Source: Cepaea nemoralis
Lineage: Eukaryota; Mollusca; Gastropoda; Stylommatophora; Helicidae
Direction of reading: 5' to 3'
DNA: 64,000 bases
Assembly (NCBI GenBank): GCA_014155875.1
Contig: JACEFZ010022425.1
Span: 137,501 to 201,500 of the forward strand
In this document: positions 54,771 to 64,000 of the stretch, piece by piece
Layout of the letters: every line of letters begins with the position of its first letter
Position numbering within the stretch: position 1 is the stretch's first letter
Program-made: the position numbers and the translations under genes
The notes under the pieces: model-generated
Told to the model about the DNA's origin: nothing
Seen by the model: the letters and a program-made list of their open reading frames with translations, nothing else
Database searches by the model: none

Positions 54771-56930
54771 TGGACGAGGAATTGACCAGGACGATATACT
54801 GACTGATGTCAAAGAGGCAGGACCATGAAACGAATCAAGTCACGACTGCGATTCTGCAATCTTGACCAGTGCAAGGACAGCAATACAAAAGGATGAAGCT
54901 AGACAAGTGAGCTATGCTGGGAATTAAAGTAGACTAGTTTACCAACGAAGAACTTGTGAAATCGACCACTACACGCTGAGGGAAATATTGATACATGGAT
55001 ACACGCACTGTTTTACTGAATAGGCCAATGTGCATTAGAGATAATCTGCAAACTTACTAATTGTTCTTTAGTTTTGACAATGTGTACAACAATATTTATA
55101 TTTTTCTGCTCATCGTTCATGATGTATGTTCCAATATTTTCATTTTCACGACACATACATCACATAGTGTCTGTCACCGTCCTAGATACCTAGGAGAATG
55201 AAACTCGGGCTCATACAGGTAACAAACTCCGTTCAGATACAATCTAACATCATTTATTTATATTATGTTACAAATAAGCTGGCGAAGAAAGGTTTTCGCA
55301 AGCCGGCAACCCTCAAGTTGCGTATCACAGGAGTTTACAATAAAGCAATAATACATGATTATTACAACAACTCTATCAGCTATCTAACGTATGCATAAGA
55401 CCCCTAAATACACTTGGGTTTTAAGCTATCAAGTCCCCCTTAAGGTAAGCCCTGTTGCTTCTTCGATGTCCAGTCCGTGTCTGCCTTTCCACACGTGTCG
55501 CAATCCGACACGGGTGGTAACTCTCTCCGAGTTTCTCGTGGACCCCGCAATCGGCGGGCTCCATCGGTGTCCACGGGGCTGTGGACACGCTGACCGGTCC
55601 TTCGAGAAGGCTCTGGATTATTCGAGCCTTCGAGTGACTCGGTTCTTTCCCTTTAGCTGGAGTTCTATCCCTTCTCCACTCTCTATTATTTTTATGTTGA
55701 TACCGCCCTTATGTGAGACTGTGACAGGAGTTCCCCTCCCCCCTGCTTTGATGGGTTATTATATGGTAATTAGTTTTGTACTAATTCTGTCACAGGATCA
55801 CATGAAGTCGGTGTTTGTAGTTTGGTGGATAGTAACTTGGCAACCTATATATCTGCATCAACAACTCATGTATTCTCCCATACAGCACTTCAAGATGATT
55901 GCTGAAGAGGTCTCTCTCTTCTATGTTCTTAAACATGCTTATCTGACCGAAGTTCCGTGACGTTTCCAGTTGTTTTTACAACCGCGCCCTTCTCAAGTAT
56001 CCATATGATACCAAGATATAAAACTCTGTGTAAGAGAAGTTTTAACAAGACAAGTTGTCTTGGCTTATTTAAGTACACTTGCAAATCTTGTCCTGCGTGT
56101 GTATTTCGATACATTTTTACTTCCGTATGTTGTATATTGCTGAATATATAGTTATAGCTGTAGTTTTATCCCATCTGACTACGTGTGTTCTTGTTGGCTT
56201 GTTAGTGTATTGACTGATATGTTGCTGTCTATAATAAACTGACTGTGTTTTAATTGTTAGTGTTCAGTTTTGAGTTTGTATAAAGTGTGTGCTCAATGTG
56301 TATATGTGATGTGTGGTTTACTTCCAAGCGTCACGAGTTGGAATATCCTTTGTCATGAATTACCCAATCTGTGTAATGCATGATCAGGGTATTCAAACAG
56401 TGGTGCTTAGATTTAGTGTATTCAATACTAAACATGTATCAACAATTGAGACAGGTAATACATTTTACATGAAAGACGCAGTCAAATTAAAATAAATACG
56501 TTTTGCGTACAATTTGTCCGCTCAGTATATCGTTCTCTCATTTAATTCATTTGCTCTCTCAGTCGTACATCTTTCATCCAAAATAGTATTTTGTTAAAAT
56601 ATACAAATAAAGTTGAGGTAAGTCTTACTGCCCTTAGAAAAATGGATTAGGCGATATGTTCCCTTTATGGTAGCAAGTACTTTTTGTACTTGTAATCAAA
56701 AAATGGTTGATAACTTAAATAGAAAAATTGTATAGGAAGAATATTTCACCTATGAGTGAAAATGTCTGTAATATATTATGGTAGAAAATATACAAGTTAC
56801 GTGTTGACATATTTTATATATATATAATCAAATACAAGTGTAATACATATTAACTAATAGTAAATTAATTAACTCCAACGACGATGTGTGTGTTGTCCTC
56901 CTGTTGTCCGTGTGTTGTGCCACCAATGTT
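54771..56930. other. No convincing gene; hairpin-rich island
   Basis: Mostly AT-rich. 55485-55640 is GC-rich with perfect stems CGTGTCG-CAATC-CGACACG (55494-55512) and GTGTCCAC-GGGGCT-GTGGACAC (55567-55588). The 189-codon frame 55391-55960 crosses this island and has no recognisable domain, so I do not call it. Confidence 0.4.
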
Positions 56931-57284
56931 AACAGTTGATATAGCTGTCTTTTGTATGTTGAAATAGACGTAGTTCTATTCCTGTAGTTTGCGAAATTTC
57001 TTTGAAATAGCGAGTATGCAGAGTTCTTAATCTTTACACGATGAATTTCAGTTCACTGGTTGATGAAATCACTTCACAGATATTATATATCGCTCGGATT
57101 GTTTTTGAAGCATTGCCAATTGCTAATATGGCTTAATACAATATAGGGTTCTCAAAGTTTCATGTTCGTGAATGTTATACATAGATTATTCACTTAGGCG
57201 TTGTTACTTCTGAATGAAAGTTCTATAGTAAGTGTAGAGTTACACTGTTCTATGCAACAGACTAAAATATCACAGCTTATTATA
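56931..57284 (-). repeat. Candidate LTR of the gypsy-like element
   Basis: On the minus strand, 354 bases from TGTGATATTT to TGTTAACA have TGT...ACA ends. They lie just after the RNase H stop, where a 3' LTR should be. They are followed by TTGGTGGCACAACAC, which looks like a primer binding site and is odd next to a 3' LTR. The partner LTR would be outside the window. Confidence 0.35.
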
Positions 57285-57309
57285 TGGCGACTAATTAATG
57301 TGCATAGTG

Positions 57310-58738
57310 TTAGTCTGCTGGTGCATTAGTTTGCCGTGATAATAGGTCAGCAATAATATTATCCGTACCCTTGATGTGGCGGATTTCAAAGTCGAAATCC
57401 TGAAGTAGAAGACACCATCTTGCTAATCGATGATTCTTTGGAACGCCTTGTTTAAGTACCAGCAGTTGCGAATTATCGATCAAAACAACAAAATGGGAAC
57501 CTAAGAGGAACTTAGATAAACGACGCATACAAAAAAGTAGACTTAATGCCTCCAACTCAACTGTGGAATACCGGATTTCTGCCTTTTTAAGCTTGCGGCT
57601 GACATAGAGTATTGGATGTCTCACGCCTTGATATTCCTGCATCAGGCATCCTCCAATTGCGATAGCACTCGAATCTGTGGTCAGAGTAAAAGGTATATCT
57701 ATGTTTGGTAATCTTAATACGGGTGGGTTAGAAAAAATTGATTTCAATTTGCACATTACATCCTCTAAGCGGATACTCTTACAAAATTTTTCTGGTTGAT
57801 CTTTTGTCGACAGATTAGAAAAAACTGATGTGAGTTCCGCCCAGTTTGGTATAAACTTGGCATAATAGTTTATGAGACCTAAAAGGCTTCTGACCTGTTT
57901 CATTGTAGTTGGAACTTGCAGGTTCAGAATTTTTGATACGATTCTATCATCTGTCAATAGTCTGCCTTCGGAAATCCTATGACCTAAGAAGTCTATCTGT
58001 TTATAGCCTATTTCAACCTTGGAAGGTTTGATAGTAAGTCCAAAAAGAAGGATTTGATTAAAGACTTGTTGGAGTGTAAGTAAGTGAGAAGTCATGTCTG
58101 AAGAATGGACACATATATCATAAATATATGATTGCACGTCCTTGATGCCGTGTAATAACAGTCTAGTTAACCTGACAAATGTAGCGGGAGCGTTCTTTAA
58201 CCCAAAATGAAGATATCTCCATTCATATAGCCCAAGCGGTGTAGAGAATGCGGTTATATGTCTTGAAGAGGGAGATAGTGGTACTTGCCAGTAACCTTTT
58301 GCTAAATCAAGTTTAGAAAAAATGGATGATTGAGACATATTCAAAATGAGGTCTTCACAGCTGTACATTGGCTCAGCATCTGTCGTGGTTATAGTATTTA
58401 ATTTCCTGTAATCTATGCATAAACGAATGGTTTGGTCCTTCTTTTTCACCAGAAAAATTGGCGAAGAGTACTGGGATACAGATTTCTGTATTATTTTATT
58501 TTTTTCTAAGTCTAAAATTTCTTTATCCAAATTTGCCCTATAATGTAAAGGAATTGAATATGGTCTACATTTGATAGGTGTTAGATCTGTCAAAACAATG
58601 GAATGTGTTATTTTGTCAGTCTGTCCAGGTTTGTTTGAGAAGATAGTTTTATAGTCGTTAAGAAGAGACAAAATGTCTTGTCGCTGCTGTTGTGTCAAAG
58701 TGTCAGAGATTTGTATGTCCTTCATCGTACTGTCGTCG
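57310..58738 (-). pseudogene. Gypsy-like RT and RNase H
   Basis: RT motifs in order: RPYSIPLHYRANLDKEI, SSPIFLVKKKDQTIRLCIDY (fingers), FSKLDLAKGYWQVPL (first catalytic Asp), FGLKNAPATF and FLGHRISEGRL, then LLGLINYYAKFIPNW. RNase H has TLTTDSSAIAIGG, YSTVELEALSLLF and VVLIDNSQLLVL. The YxDD active site reads YIYD, its first Asp replaced by Tyr, so polymerase activity is lost. The track frame starts at 58770 only because it runs into LINE sequence (58739-58770). Confidence 0.9.
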
Positions 58739-61630
58739 CCCACCATCGCACCAAGGTGCCGGTGGGGCACACTGGGATACCACGATAGTGACCACTACCC
58801 TTGTGTCATCCTGATCAAGAAAGATGGGGCCATGAGTCAAAGAAGCAAGACAAATGCCTTCCCGTACGACAACACTGGTCAAGACTCCATAAGCAAGATC
58901 AGAAGAAGAAAACTAACTTCCTCCCGCAGGAGACAAGAAAGATTGTTGCAGCCACCATGGTGGAATGGAGAGGTCGAGAAGGCATGGCTGGGAAAGAGGC
59001 AGGCTGTCAAAGACTGGCAAAAGGCCAGAAAGGCTAACATGCCACAGGTTGAGTTGGCGAACATGAAGACTGAGGTCGATAGGACGACGACTTTATTCAA
59101 ATCCTGCGCCAAACATGCCAAGGCCGAGAAATGGGACGAGTTCTGCAGGAAGGTGTGCTACGAGCGATCTCTTACGACATTCTGGCGCCTCCACAAGAGC
59201 ATGAACGGTGCTGCACAACGTAGGGGTACTCCAGACTTTCAAGGCACAGACCTGGCATGGAAAAAGTCGGATGCGGATAAAGGTAAGGCCCTTCTTGCAC
59301 GCTACATAGAACAGACTGACCAGAAAGACGAGCCCGCCAGACAGAGGACCACAACGACACTCTCTCAGTTGTGCGAGGGGGTTGGGACAGACGAAGAATG
59401 GACAATAACAGCTGAGATAGTGCGTGCGATGCTCAAGAAATCACCTAACACCGCCCCAGGCCCAGACGGCATCCGATATGGTGACCTACTGGTGATATCA
59501 GATGATGACATGGAAGAACTGGCCAGAGAATTCAACACCAGTATCCAGAGGGGTCAAGTCAAAGAAGAATGGCTGTCGCTGCCAAAACCGAACAAAGACC
59601 ATTCCAAGATAAGCGGCTACAGAATCATTACGATGCAGAATACTGTTGGCAAGCTACTGGAGAAAATTGTAGCACACAGACTTGCTTGTGACTTGGAACA
59701 GCTCGGCTGCTTCCCGCCCACACTTGGAGGATACAGACGCAACAAAGAGTCATGGCTGAATGTGGCGGTCTTTGCTCAAGATGTTTACGAAGGATTTCAG
59801 GTCAGAGAAGAGACATGTGCGGCCGCCATAGACTTAGAGGACGCATATAACAGAGTATCTTTCGAGCACTTGATGCAAACCCTCCTCAGGCTGAAAGTGC
59901 ACCCTCACCTTGTACGATGGATAGCTGCAGTTTTGCTCCAAAGGAAGGTGGTGCTAAGATGCGGGAGTTGGTCTTCTGAGCCGATAACGATATGTCCAGG
60001 ATTGCCGCAGGGTTCACCACTGTCACCAGTACTATTCAACGTGTATACGGTGCCGATCACTGAACAACAGTTGGATGGGAGGGGTAGGACTCTGTCATTC
60101 GTTGACGACATCCTCGTGTATCGACAGGGTCGAGATAGACAGGCGGTTGCCAATGATATGCAGGGCGAACTAGATCGAATTTCCTCATGGTGTGCTGATG
60201 CCGATGCCCTTGTCAACCCTGCAAAGGCAACGGTTACATGGTTCTCACTAAACAACAATATTGTGAAAACAGACCTGCCGGCAGTAAGAATGGATGGGAG
60301 CAGCTTGAGTAGAACCCAGTCAATGACATATCTTGGCGTGAGGCTTGATCGTAGCCTGTCCTTCAGAGATCATGTCGATTACGTCATAACGAAGGCTCGA
60401 AAAGGTTTGTCAGCAATGAGAGTCATGGCGACTGCCAATATCGAGCAAAGACTGCTAATACTTCTGTTCCAAGGACTTGTGCTTTCACGCATCGAGTATG
60501 CCCTGGCCATCCTCACTGTCAGCCCTACACAGATTGGAAGACTTGAAAAGGTACAAAACGAAGCCATGCGCATCATTTTGGGCTGCACGAGAGACACCAG
60601 CTGTGTAGCAATGAGATACCTCCTTGACTTCCCGACAATGGAACACAGGATCAAGATCTGGAGAGCTCGTGCATACTTAAAAATAAGTGCAGATGAGCAG
60701 CACCCTCTGCATGACGCTATATTCAGAGAAAAGGGTGACAGGCTAAAGAGGGGCAAATCATGGATGGGTCGGGCGGAAGATGTCGTCAGACAGGTCTGCA
60801 GTCTTACCAGTATCAACCCCGGCAAGGAATGGGTGCCGGTGCCTCCAGCTTTTAAGTGCACTTTCTCCTGCATTATCACACTCGATAGACGGTGCAGAGA
60901 GCAGAACCCTGCCGCTGTCAATGCAGAGGTTAACGCGCTCATCTATGAACACTCAGATAGCCCCGAAGTGCTCATCTATACAGATGGATCTGTTGTAAAG
61001 CAGCAGAGAAGTGCGTGGGCATTTACAGCCCGTTCGGCGGGCCGAACCGTTCAAGAATCCAGTGGTGCCCACTCTATGACCACGAGCAGCATGACGATGG
61101 AGGTGATGGCAGTTACACAGGCTTTCATATGGCTGGAATCACAGCATTATACCAACGTGTGTGTACTAAGTGATTCAATGAGCATGATTCAGAAGGTCGA
61201 AGCTGGATCTGTACGTAGACAGTGGACTGAATCGCTGCGGAAGTCTGTTGTCCGTAAAGTCACCTTCATCTTCGTCCCGGGACATGCGGGAGTCGAGGGA
61301 AATGAACGAGCTGACAAACTGGCTGGCTCTGCACCCCCTGTAGATGGCCAGCCCATGGATCGTGCAGATGTTATTAACGTCCTTAAAGATATGGCGAGAA
61401 CAGAGGACTTTGACGTCAGTGATTCCACATCGCTGTCCAGGATGAAAGACCTGGGAGTAAGAATCGGCACAGCCAGACGCGAGAGGTACATCGGGAAAAC
61501 AAAGCGCCTCGTCAACCAACACAGAACTGGCACTATTAGCCACCGGACGCTGATGAATATGCTGGGGGGAGGATCTGAGCACCTATGGACATGTCCGGAG
61601 TGCAGCGAAGATACCCCAACTGATAACTGA
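58739..61630 (+). CDS. I-like LINE ORF2: endonuclease end, RT and RNase H
   Basis: About 960 uninterrupted codons. It begins at the endonuclease SDHYPCVIL motif; the rest of that domain is lost by 5' truncation. RT: NTAPGPDGIRYGDL, GYRIITMQNTVGKLLEK, AAIDLEDAYNRVSFEHL (first Asp), GLPQGSPLSPVLFNVYT and LSFVDDILVYRQG (active-site FVDD). RNase H: VLIYTDGSVV (Asp), SMTMEVMAVTQAF (Glu), VCVLSDSMSM (Asp) and FVPGHAGVEGNERADKLAG (His, Asp). The C-terminus has VNQHRTGTISHRTL and WTCPEC. There is no native start codon here. RNase H places it in the I/Nimb/LOA-type LINEs. Confidence 0.92.
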   Translation, partial: PTIAPRCRWGTLGYHDSDHYPCVILIKKDGAMSQRSKTNAFPYDNTGQDSISKIRRRKLTSSRRRQERLLQPPWWNGEVEKAWLGKRQAVKDWQKARKANMPQVELANMKTEVDRTTTLFKSCAKHAKAEKWDEFCRKVCYERSLTTFWRLHKSMNGAAQRRGTPDFQGTDLAWKKSDADKGKALLARYIEQTDQKDEPARQRTTTTLSQLCEGVGTDEEWTITAEIVRAMLKKSPNTAPGPDGIRYGDLLVISDDDMEELAREFNTSIQRGQVKEEWLSLPKPNKDHSKISGYRIITMQNTVGKLLEKIVAHRLACDLEQLGCFPPTLGGYRRNKESWLNVAVFAQDVYEGFQVREETCAAAIDLEDAYNRVSFEHLMQTLLRLKVHPHLVRWIAAVLLQRKVVLRCGSWSSEPITICPGLPQGSPLSPVLFNVYTVPITEQQLDGRGRTLSFVDDILVYRQGRDRQAVANDMQGELDRISSWCADADALVNPAKATVTWFSLNNNIVKTDLPAVRMDGSSLSRTQSMTYLGVRLDRSLSFRDHVDYVITKARKGLSAMRVMATANIEQRLLILLFQGLVLSRIEYALAILTVSPTQIGRLEKVQNEAMRIILGCTRDTSCVAMRYLLDFPTMEHRIKIWRARAYLKISADEQHPLHDAIFREKGDRLKRGKSWMGRAEDVVRQVCSLTSINPGKEWVPVPPAFKCTFSCIITLDRRCREQNPAAVNAEVNALIYEHSDSPEVLIYTDGSVVKQQRSAWAFTARSAGRTVQESSGAHSMTTSSMTMEVMAVTQAFIWLESQHYTNVCVLSDSMSMIQKVEAGSVRRQWTESLRKSVVRKVTFIFVPGHAGVEGNERADKLAGSAPPVDGQPMDRADVINVLKDMARTEDFDVSDSTSLSRMKDLGVRIGTARRERYIGKTKRLVNQHRTGTISHRTLMNMLGGGSEHLWTCPECSEDTPTDN

Positions 61631-61644
61631 TAACGGAACTGATA
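58739..61644 (+). mobile_element. I-like LINE with RNase H, 5'-truncated, recent
   Basis: An exact 10-bp TSD ACTGTCGTCG lies at 58729-58738 and 61645-61654. The element starts inside the last endonuclease motif and ends in AACTGATAACTGATAACGGA-type repeats. Relics of the same family are at 3522-4010 and 10768-10841. Confidence 0.92.
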
Positions 61645-61654
61645 ACTGTCGTCG

Positions 61655-63178
61655 TTCATGATTGGTACTGGAATTTCCGTATTGTCTATGTCGGTCTGAT
61701 TTATTACTGACGCTACTGTTTGTAAATTGTCTTCAATGTCATTGTCGTCGTCGTCCAGACTAATAGTTGCTAATGTGTCGTTAAATTCGTCGTATTTGTC
61801 GTTATCCCATATTGTCGGTACTGTGAATATGTTTTCGTCGTCTTCGTTGTCATAAGAATGAGTCGTTAATGATGCTTCGTTTAGATCTTCGTTTGTCGCG
61901 GTGTCATTCAGTCGGGTAGTTGTCGTTTCGTTTTCGTTGTCATTCTTGTCAGTCTGGTTATTGTCATCTGTTATCTGCGTCTGCTTGTTCATGTCACTGT
62001 CATTTCTAGAATAGTACGGTTTTAACATATTTACATGGAATATTTTCAACTTGCCATTCAAAGAAATTTCGTAGTCAACTTCCGAAATCCTTCTTATCAC
62101 TTTAAATGGTCCCTGCCAAGAGGTTGATAGTAAATCTCTCTTGTCAGGTAGTAATAGTAAAATATCTTGATTTGGTTGTAATACAATCGTTTTTGCCCCT
62201 TTGTTGGCGTACTGCCTGTACCTAAAACCTTTCTCCTGTAATGATGTTCTGGCCAGTATACAGGATCTAATGATTTTGTCTCTGGTGTCAGTGACCAAAT
62301 CATAGGTGGAAACTGGTAATTGGGTGTTTACGGGTTGTGATATCATATCTTTGTACATAGCGAGAGGTCCTCTTGGGTTCGCTCCATATATTAATTCAAA
62401 CGGAGAGAACCCCGTGCTTGACTGTGGGACTTCTCTGTATGCGAACAGCACCGTTGGGAGAAGTATATCCCAATCGGCTGGATTTTCAGCTGTCACTTTG
62501 GATAACATATGTTTTAGGTCCCCATTTAATTTTTCGCAAATTCCATTTGCGGCCGGTCGATAGGGGCTTGTAAAACATTGTTTTATGCCTAGTAACTTAG
62601 TTACCGAATTGGGTGGCATTAGATATGAATTGCGTTCCTCTATCCGATATTATCTTCTCCGGAAAACCAAAACGTGAGAATATCTGTAATAATACGTCCG
62701 TCACATCCTTAGAGGAGATAGATTTTAATGGAATCATTTCTGCCCATCTTGAACATAGATCAACGAGTGTAAAAATGTACCTATTTCCTTTGTTTGAGAT
62801 GTGGTTCAAAGGACCCACTAAATCAACCGCGACGATTTGAAATGGTCTCGAGGCAGTTGTGGTTGATTGAATTTCTGCCGTAGGGTTTTTACCTTTCTTA
62901 ATTAGTTTTTGACAGATATCACATGATTTACAATAGGTTTTTATGTCTTGGCAAAATTTAGGCCAATAAAATTGGCTCAGGACTCTGGCCCTGGTTTTCT
63001 CATAACCCATATGACCTCCGAAAGGTGAGTCATGGGCTATCTGAAGTACTTTATCGCGATGTAACTGAGGTAGAATCACTTGTTGTATCGTGGTTTGATC
63101 TCTGGTATATAGCCTCGTTAAAATATTGTTATTTAATCTGAATGTCCAAGAAGCGTTTTTCGTTAAATTTGGCTTCAT
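61655..63178 (-). pseudogene. Gypsy-like integrase with long acidic tail
   Basis: In order: HHCC zinc finger (HDSPFGGHMGYEKTR ... YCKSCDICQKLIK), core Asp in IVAVDLVGPL, core Asp in EKIISDRGTQF, a frameshift near 62615, then the core Glu in ANGICEKLNGDL. LLPTVLFAYREVPQSSTGFS and a GPFKVIRRISEVDYEI C-terminal block follow. After HVNMLKPYY comes a roughly 115-residue Asp/Asn/Thr-rich linker leading towards RT. It integrates element cDNA. It sits upstream of RT in the same frame. Confidence 0.9.
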
Positions 63179-63477
63179 TCCTACTAGTCGAAAGTGGTGT
63201 GATAGGGTTGGATCTGTTTGCTGTTCTTGGATAAACTTGGTGGTGGTAATATTGGGTGCAATGATTTGTAGCGCTTCAGTGAAGTTGGTCGTTGTGGGTT
63301 TTGTGTGTCATTTGTTTTGTCACTATATTAGCGTATTGTGTATGTTGTTGCACATTTACAGGCTCAATATTTTGTGGATCGATGGCGTCCTCAGTTCGAG
63401 GTGTTGATTTGATGGTGTCATTGAAAGATTCAACCGCCCCTGTGTTCTGCACCTCTGTGAATTCGTTTCGAATTCCG
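63179..63477 (-). other. Protease-integrase linker of the gypsy-like element
   Basis: The minus frame 63276-63518 overlaps the protease frame end and is hydrophilic (TEDAIDPQNIEPVNVQQHTQ). Together with the start of the integrase region it appears to be a frameshifted linker. Confidence 0.5.
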
Positions 63478-64000
63478 TCATCGGTTGTCTCCCTTGTGCT
63501 TTTGGCAGTTTGAGACATGCAAGCGTGTTTTTTTAATTTTGGAATCGCTGTTCGCTTTTTGGATACAGTTTTTCTGTTCCCATTCTCTGATTTCTTCTTC
63601 AGAGCAGGATCTTATGTTAGGAAGATTCCCAAGGATAATTTCCGCGGCAGGATTTTCCAGTACTGCGCATAGCACTTGTCCTGATATAAAAGGTGTCCGA
63701 ATTTCGGCAAGTGCTAGGGGGTATCTTTCGATGGTGCCTGCGAATGTGCGACATGTTACGTATTTGTGTGTGTAGTCTTTGTCATTAACTAATGTTCTTT
63801 TAATTCCACAAAGAGTCGCCCCGCTATCTCGTATTAGTGTACATTGTTTGTTATTGACAAAACCTGTCGCAAATTTTAACTTGCCTGTTGATGTTAAGGC
63901 TGCTTTGGCCATTTCGTTAGACAATGGGATTGTGTGGCCGCATAACAAAGTGGTATCAAGCTGAAATTTTCTGCATGTGTTACATGTGTTATCGGTGATG
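63478..64000 (-). pseudogene. Gypsy-like aspartic protease (partial, runs off window)
   Basis: The minus frame 63948-63478 holds LIRDSGATLCGIKRTLV, the D-S-G-A active site of retroviral-type pepsin-like proteases. Near its end is AAEIILGNLPNIRSC, matching the conserved ILG block. The frame is open to the window edge, where CNTCRKF suggests a preceding Cys-rich (gag knuckle) segment. It cleaves the polyprotein. Confidence 0.8.

Larger units (their letters stand above)
57310..64000 (-). mobile_element. Ty3/gypsy-like LTR element with copia-like pol order
   Basis: Minus-strand order is protease (about 63940-63480), integrase (63178-61655), then RT and RNase H (58738-57310), cut by an I-like LINE. 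Removing the LINE at its TSD leaves one continuous frame from the integrase tail into RT. Integrase upstream of a gypsy-type RT is the arrangement of the Gmr1-like group. Gag and the 5' LTR lie beyond 64000. The RT active site is mutated and the integrase has a frameshift, so it is dead. Confidence 0.85.

Noticed and set aside
55391..55960. 189-codon frame
   Set aside because: No recognisable domain; it crosses a hairpin-rich GC island and AT-rich DNA with changing composition.

Overview
This window is eukaryotic and is almost entirely repetitive DNA. Non-LTR retrotransposons of several clades dominate. They include RTE-like copies with a C-terminal C2H2 finger, a Tx1/L1-like copy, an L2/CR1-like copy with an SGNH-esterase ORF1, and an I-like copy with RNase H. 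The window also holds tRNA-headed SINEs, a hAT transposon, tandem Helitrons, two LTR retrotransposons and many micro- and minisatellites. There are no bacterial operons, CRISPR arrays or prophage genes. This mixture, plus a DUF229 gene, suggests a lophotrochozoan invertebrate, most likely a mollusc. That is an inference from repeat style; the 28S rRNA fragment at 30876-31556 is the best species marker.

Layout. 0-12.4 kb: SINEs, microsatellites, LINE fragments (an I-like end at 3.5-4.0 kb, RTE-like at 4.0-7.8 kb) and a hAT element (7877-9553) with an 8-bp target-site duplication (TSD). 12.4-17.3 kb: a minus-strand Tx1-like LINE whose ORF1 stop and ORF2 start overlap as ATGA. 17.7-23.2 kb: duplicated and tandem repeats around an intact 242-codon gene and a broken 303-codon gene with a TATA box, possibly the remnant of a DNA-virus-like mobile element. 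23.3-30.1 kb: a full-length L2/CR1-like LINE with a 12-bp TSD. 30.2-31.6 kb: an RTE 3' end and an antisense 28S rRNA fragment spanning the R2 target site.

31.6-43.7 kb is a nest. An RTE-like reverse transcriptase gene is split by a 1.4-kb LINE and by a 9.06-kb LTR element with 98% identical LTRs. The LTR element holds an internally deleted LINE of its own. 43.7-49.4 kb: tandem repeats, then two head-to-tail non-autonomous Helitrons, one with about 2 kb of pure polypyrimidine. 50.5-52.5 kb: the only recognisable host-type gene, a DUF229 protein with two compensating frameshifts. 53.5-54.8 kb: a 50-bp minisatellite. 57.3-64 kb: a Ty3/gypsy-like element with the unusual order protease-integrase-RT-RNase H, split by a nearly intact I-like LINE.

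Few genes here work together in a host pathway. The functional units are mobile elements, and insertion order can be read from their TSDs. All family assignments come from motifs read by eye; no database search was run.
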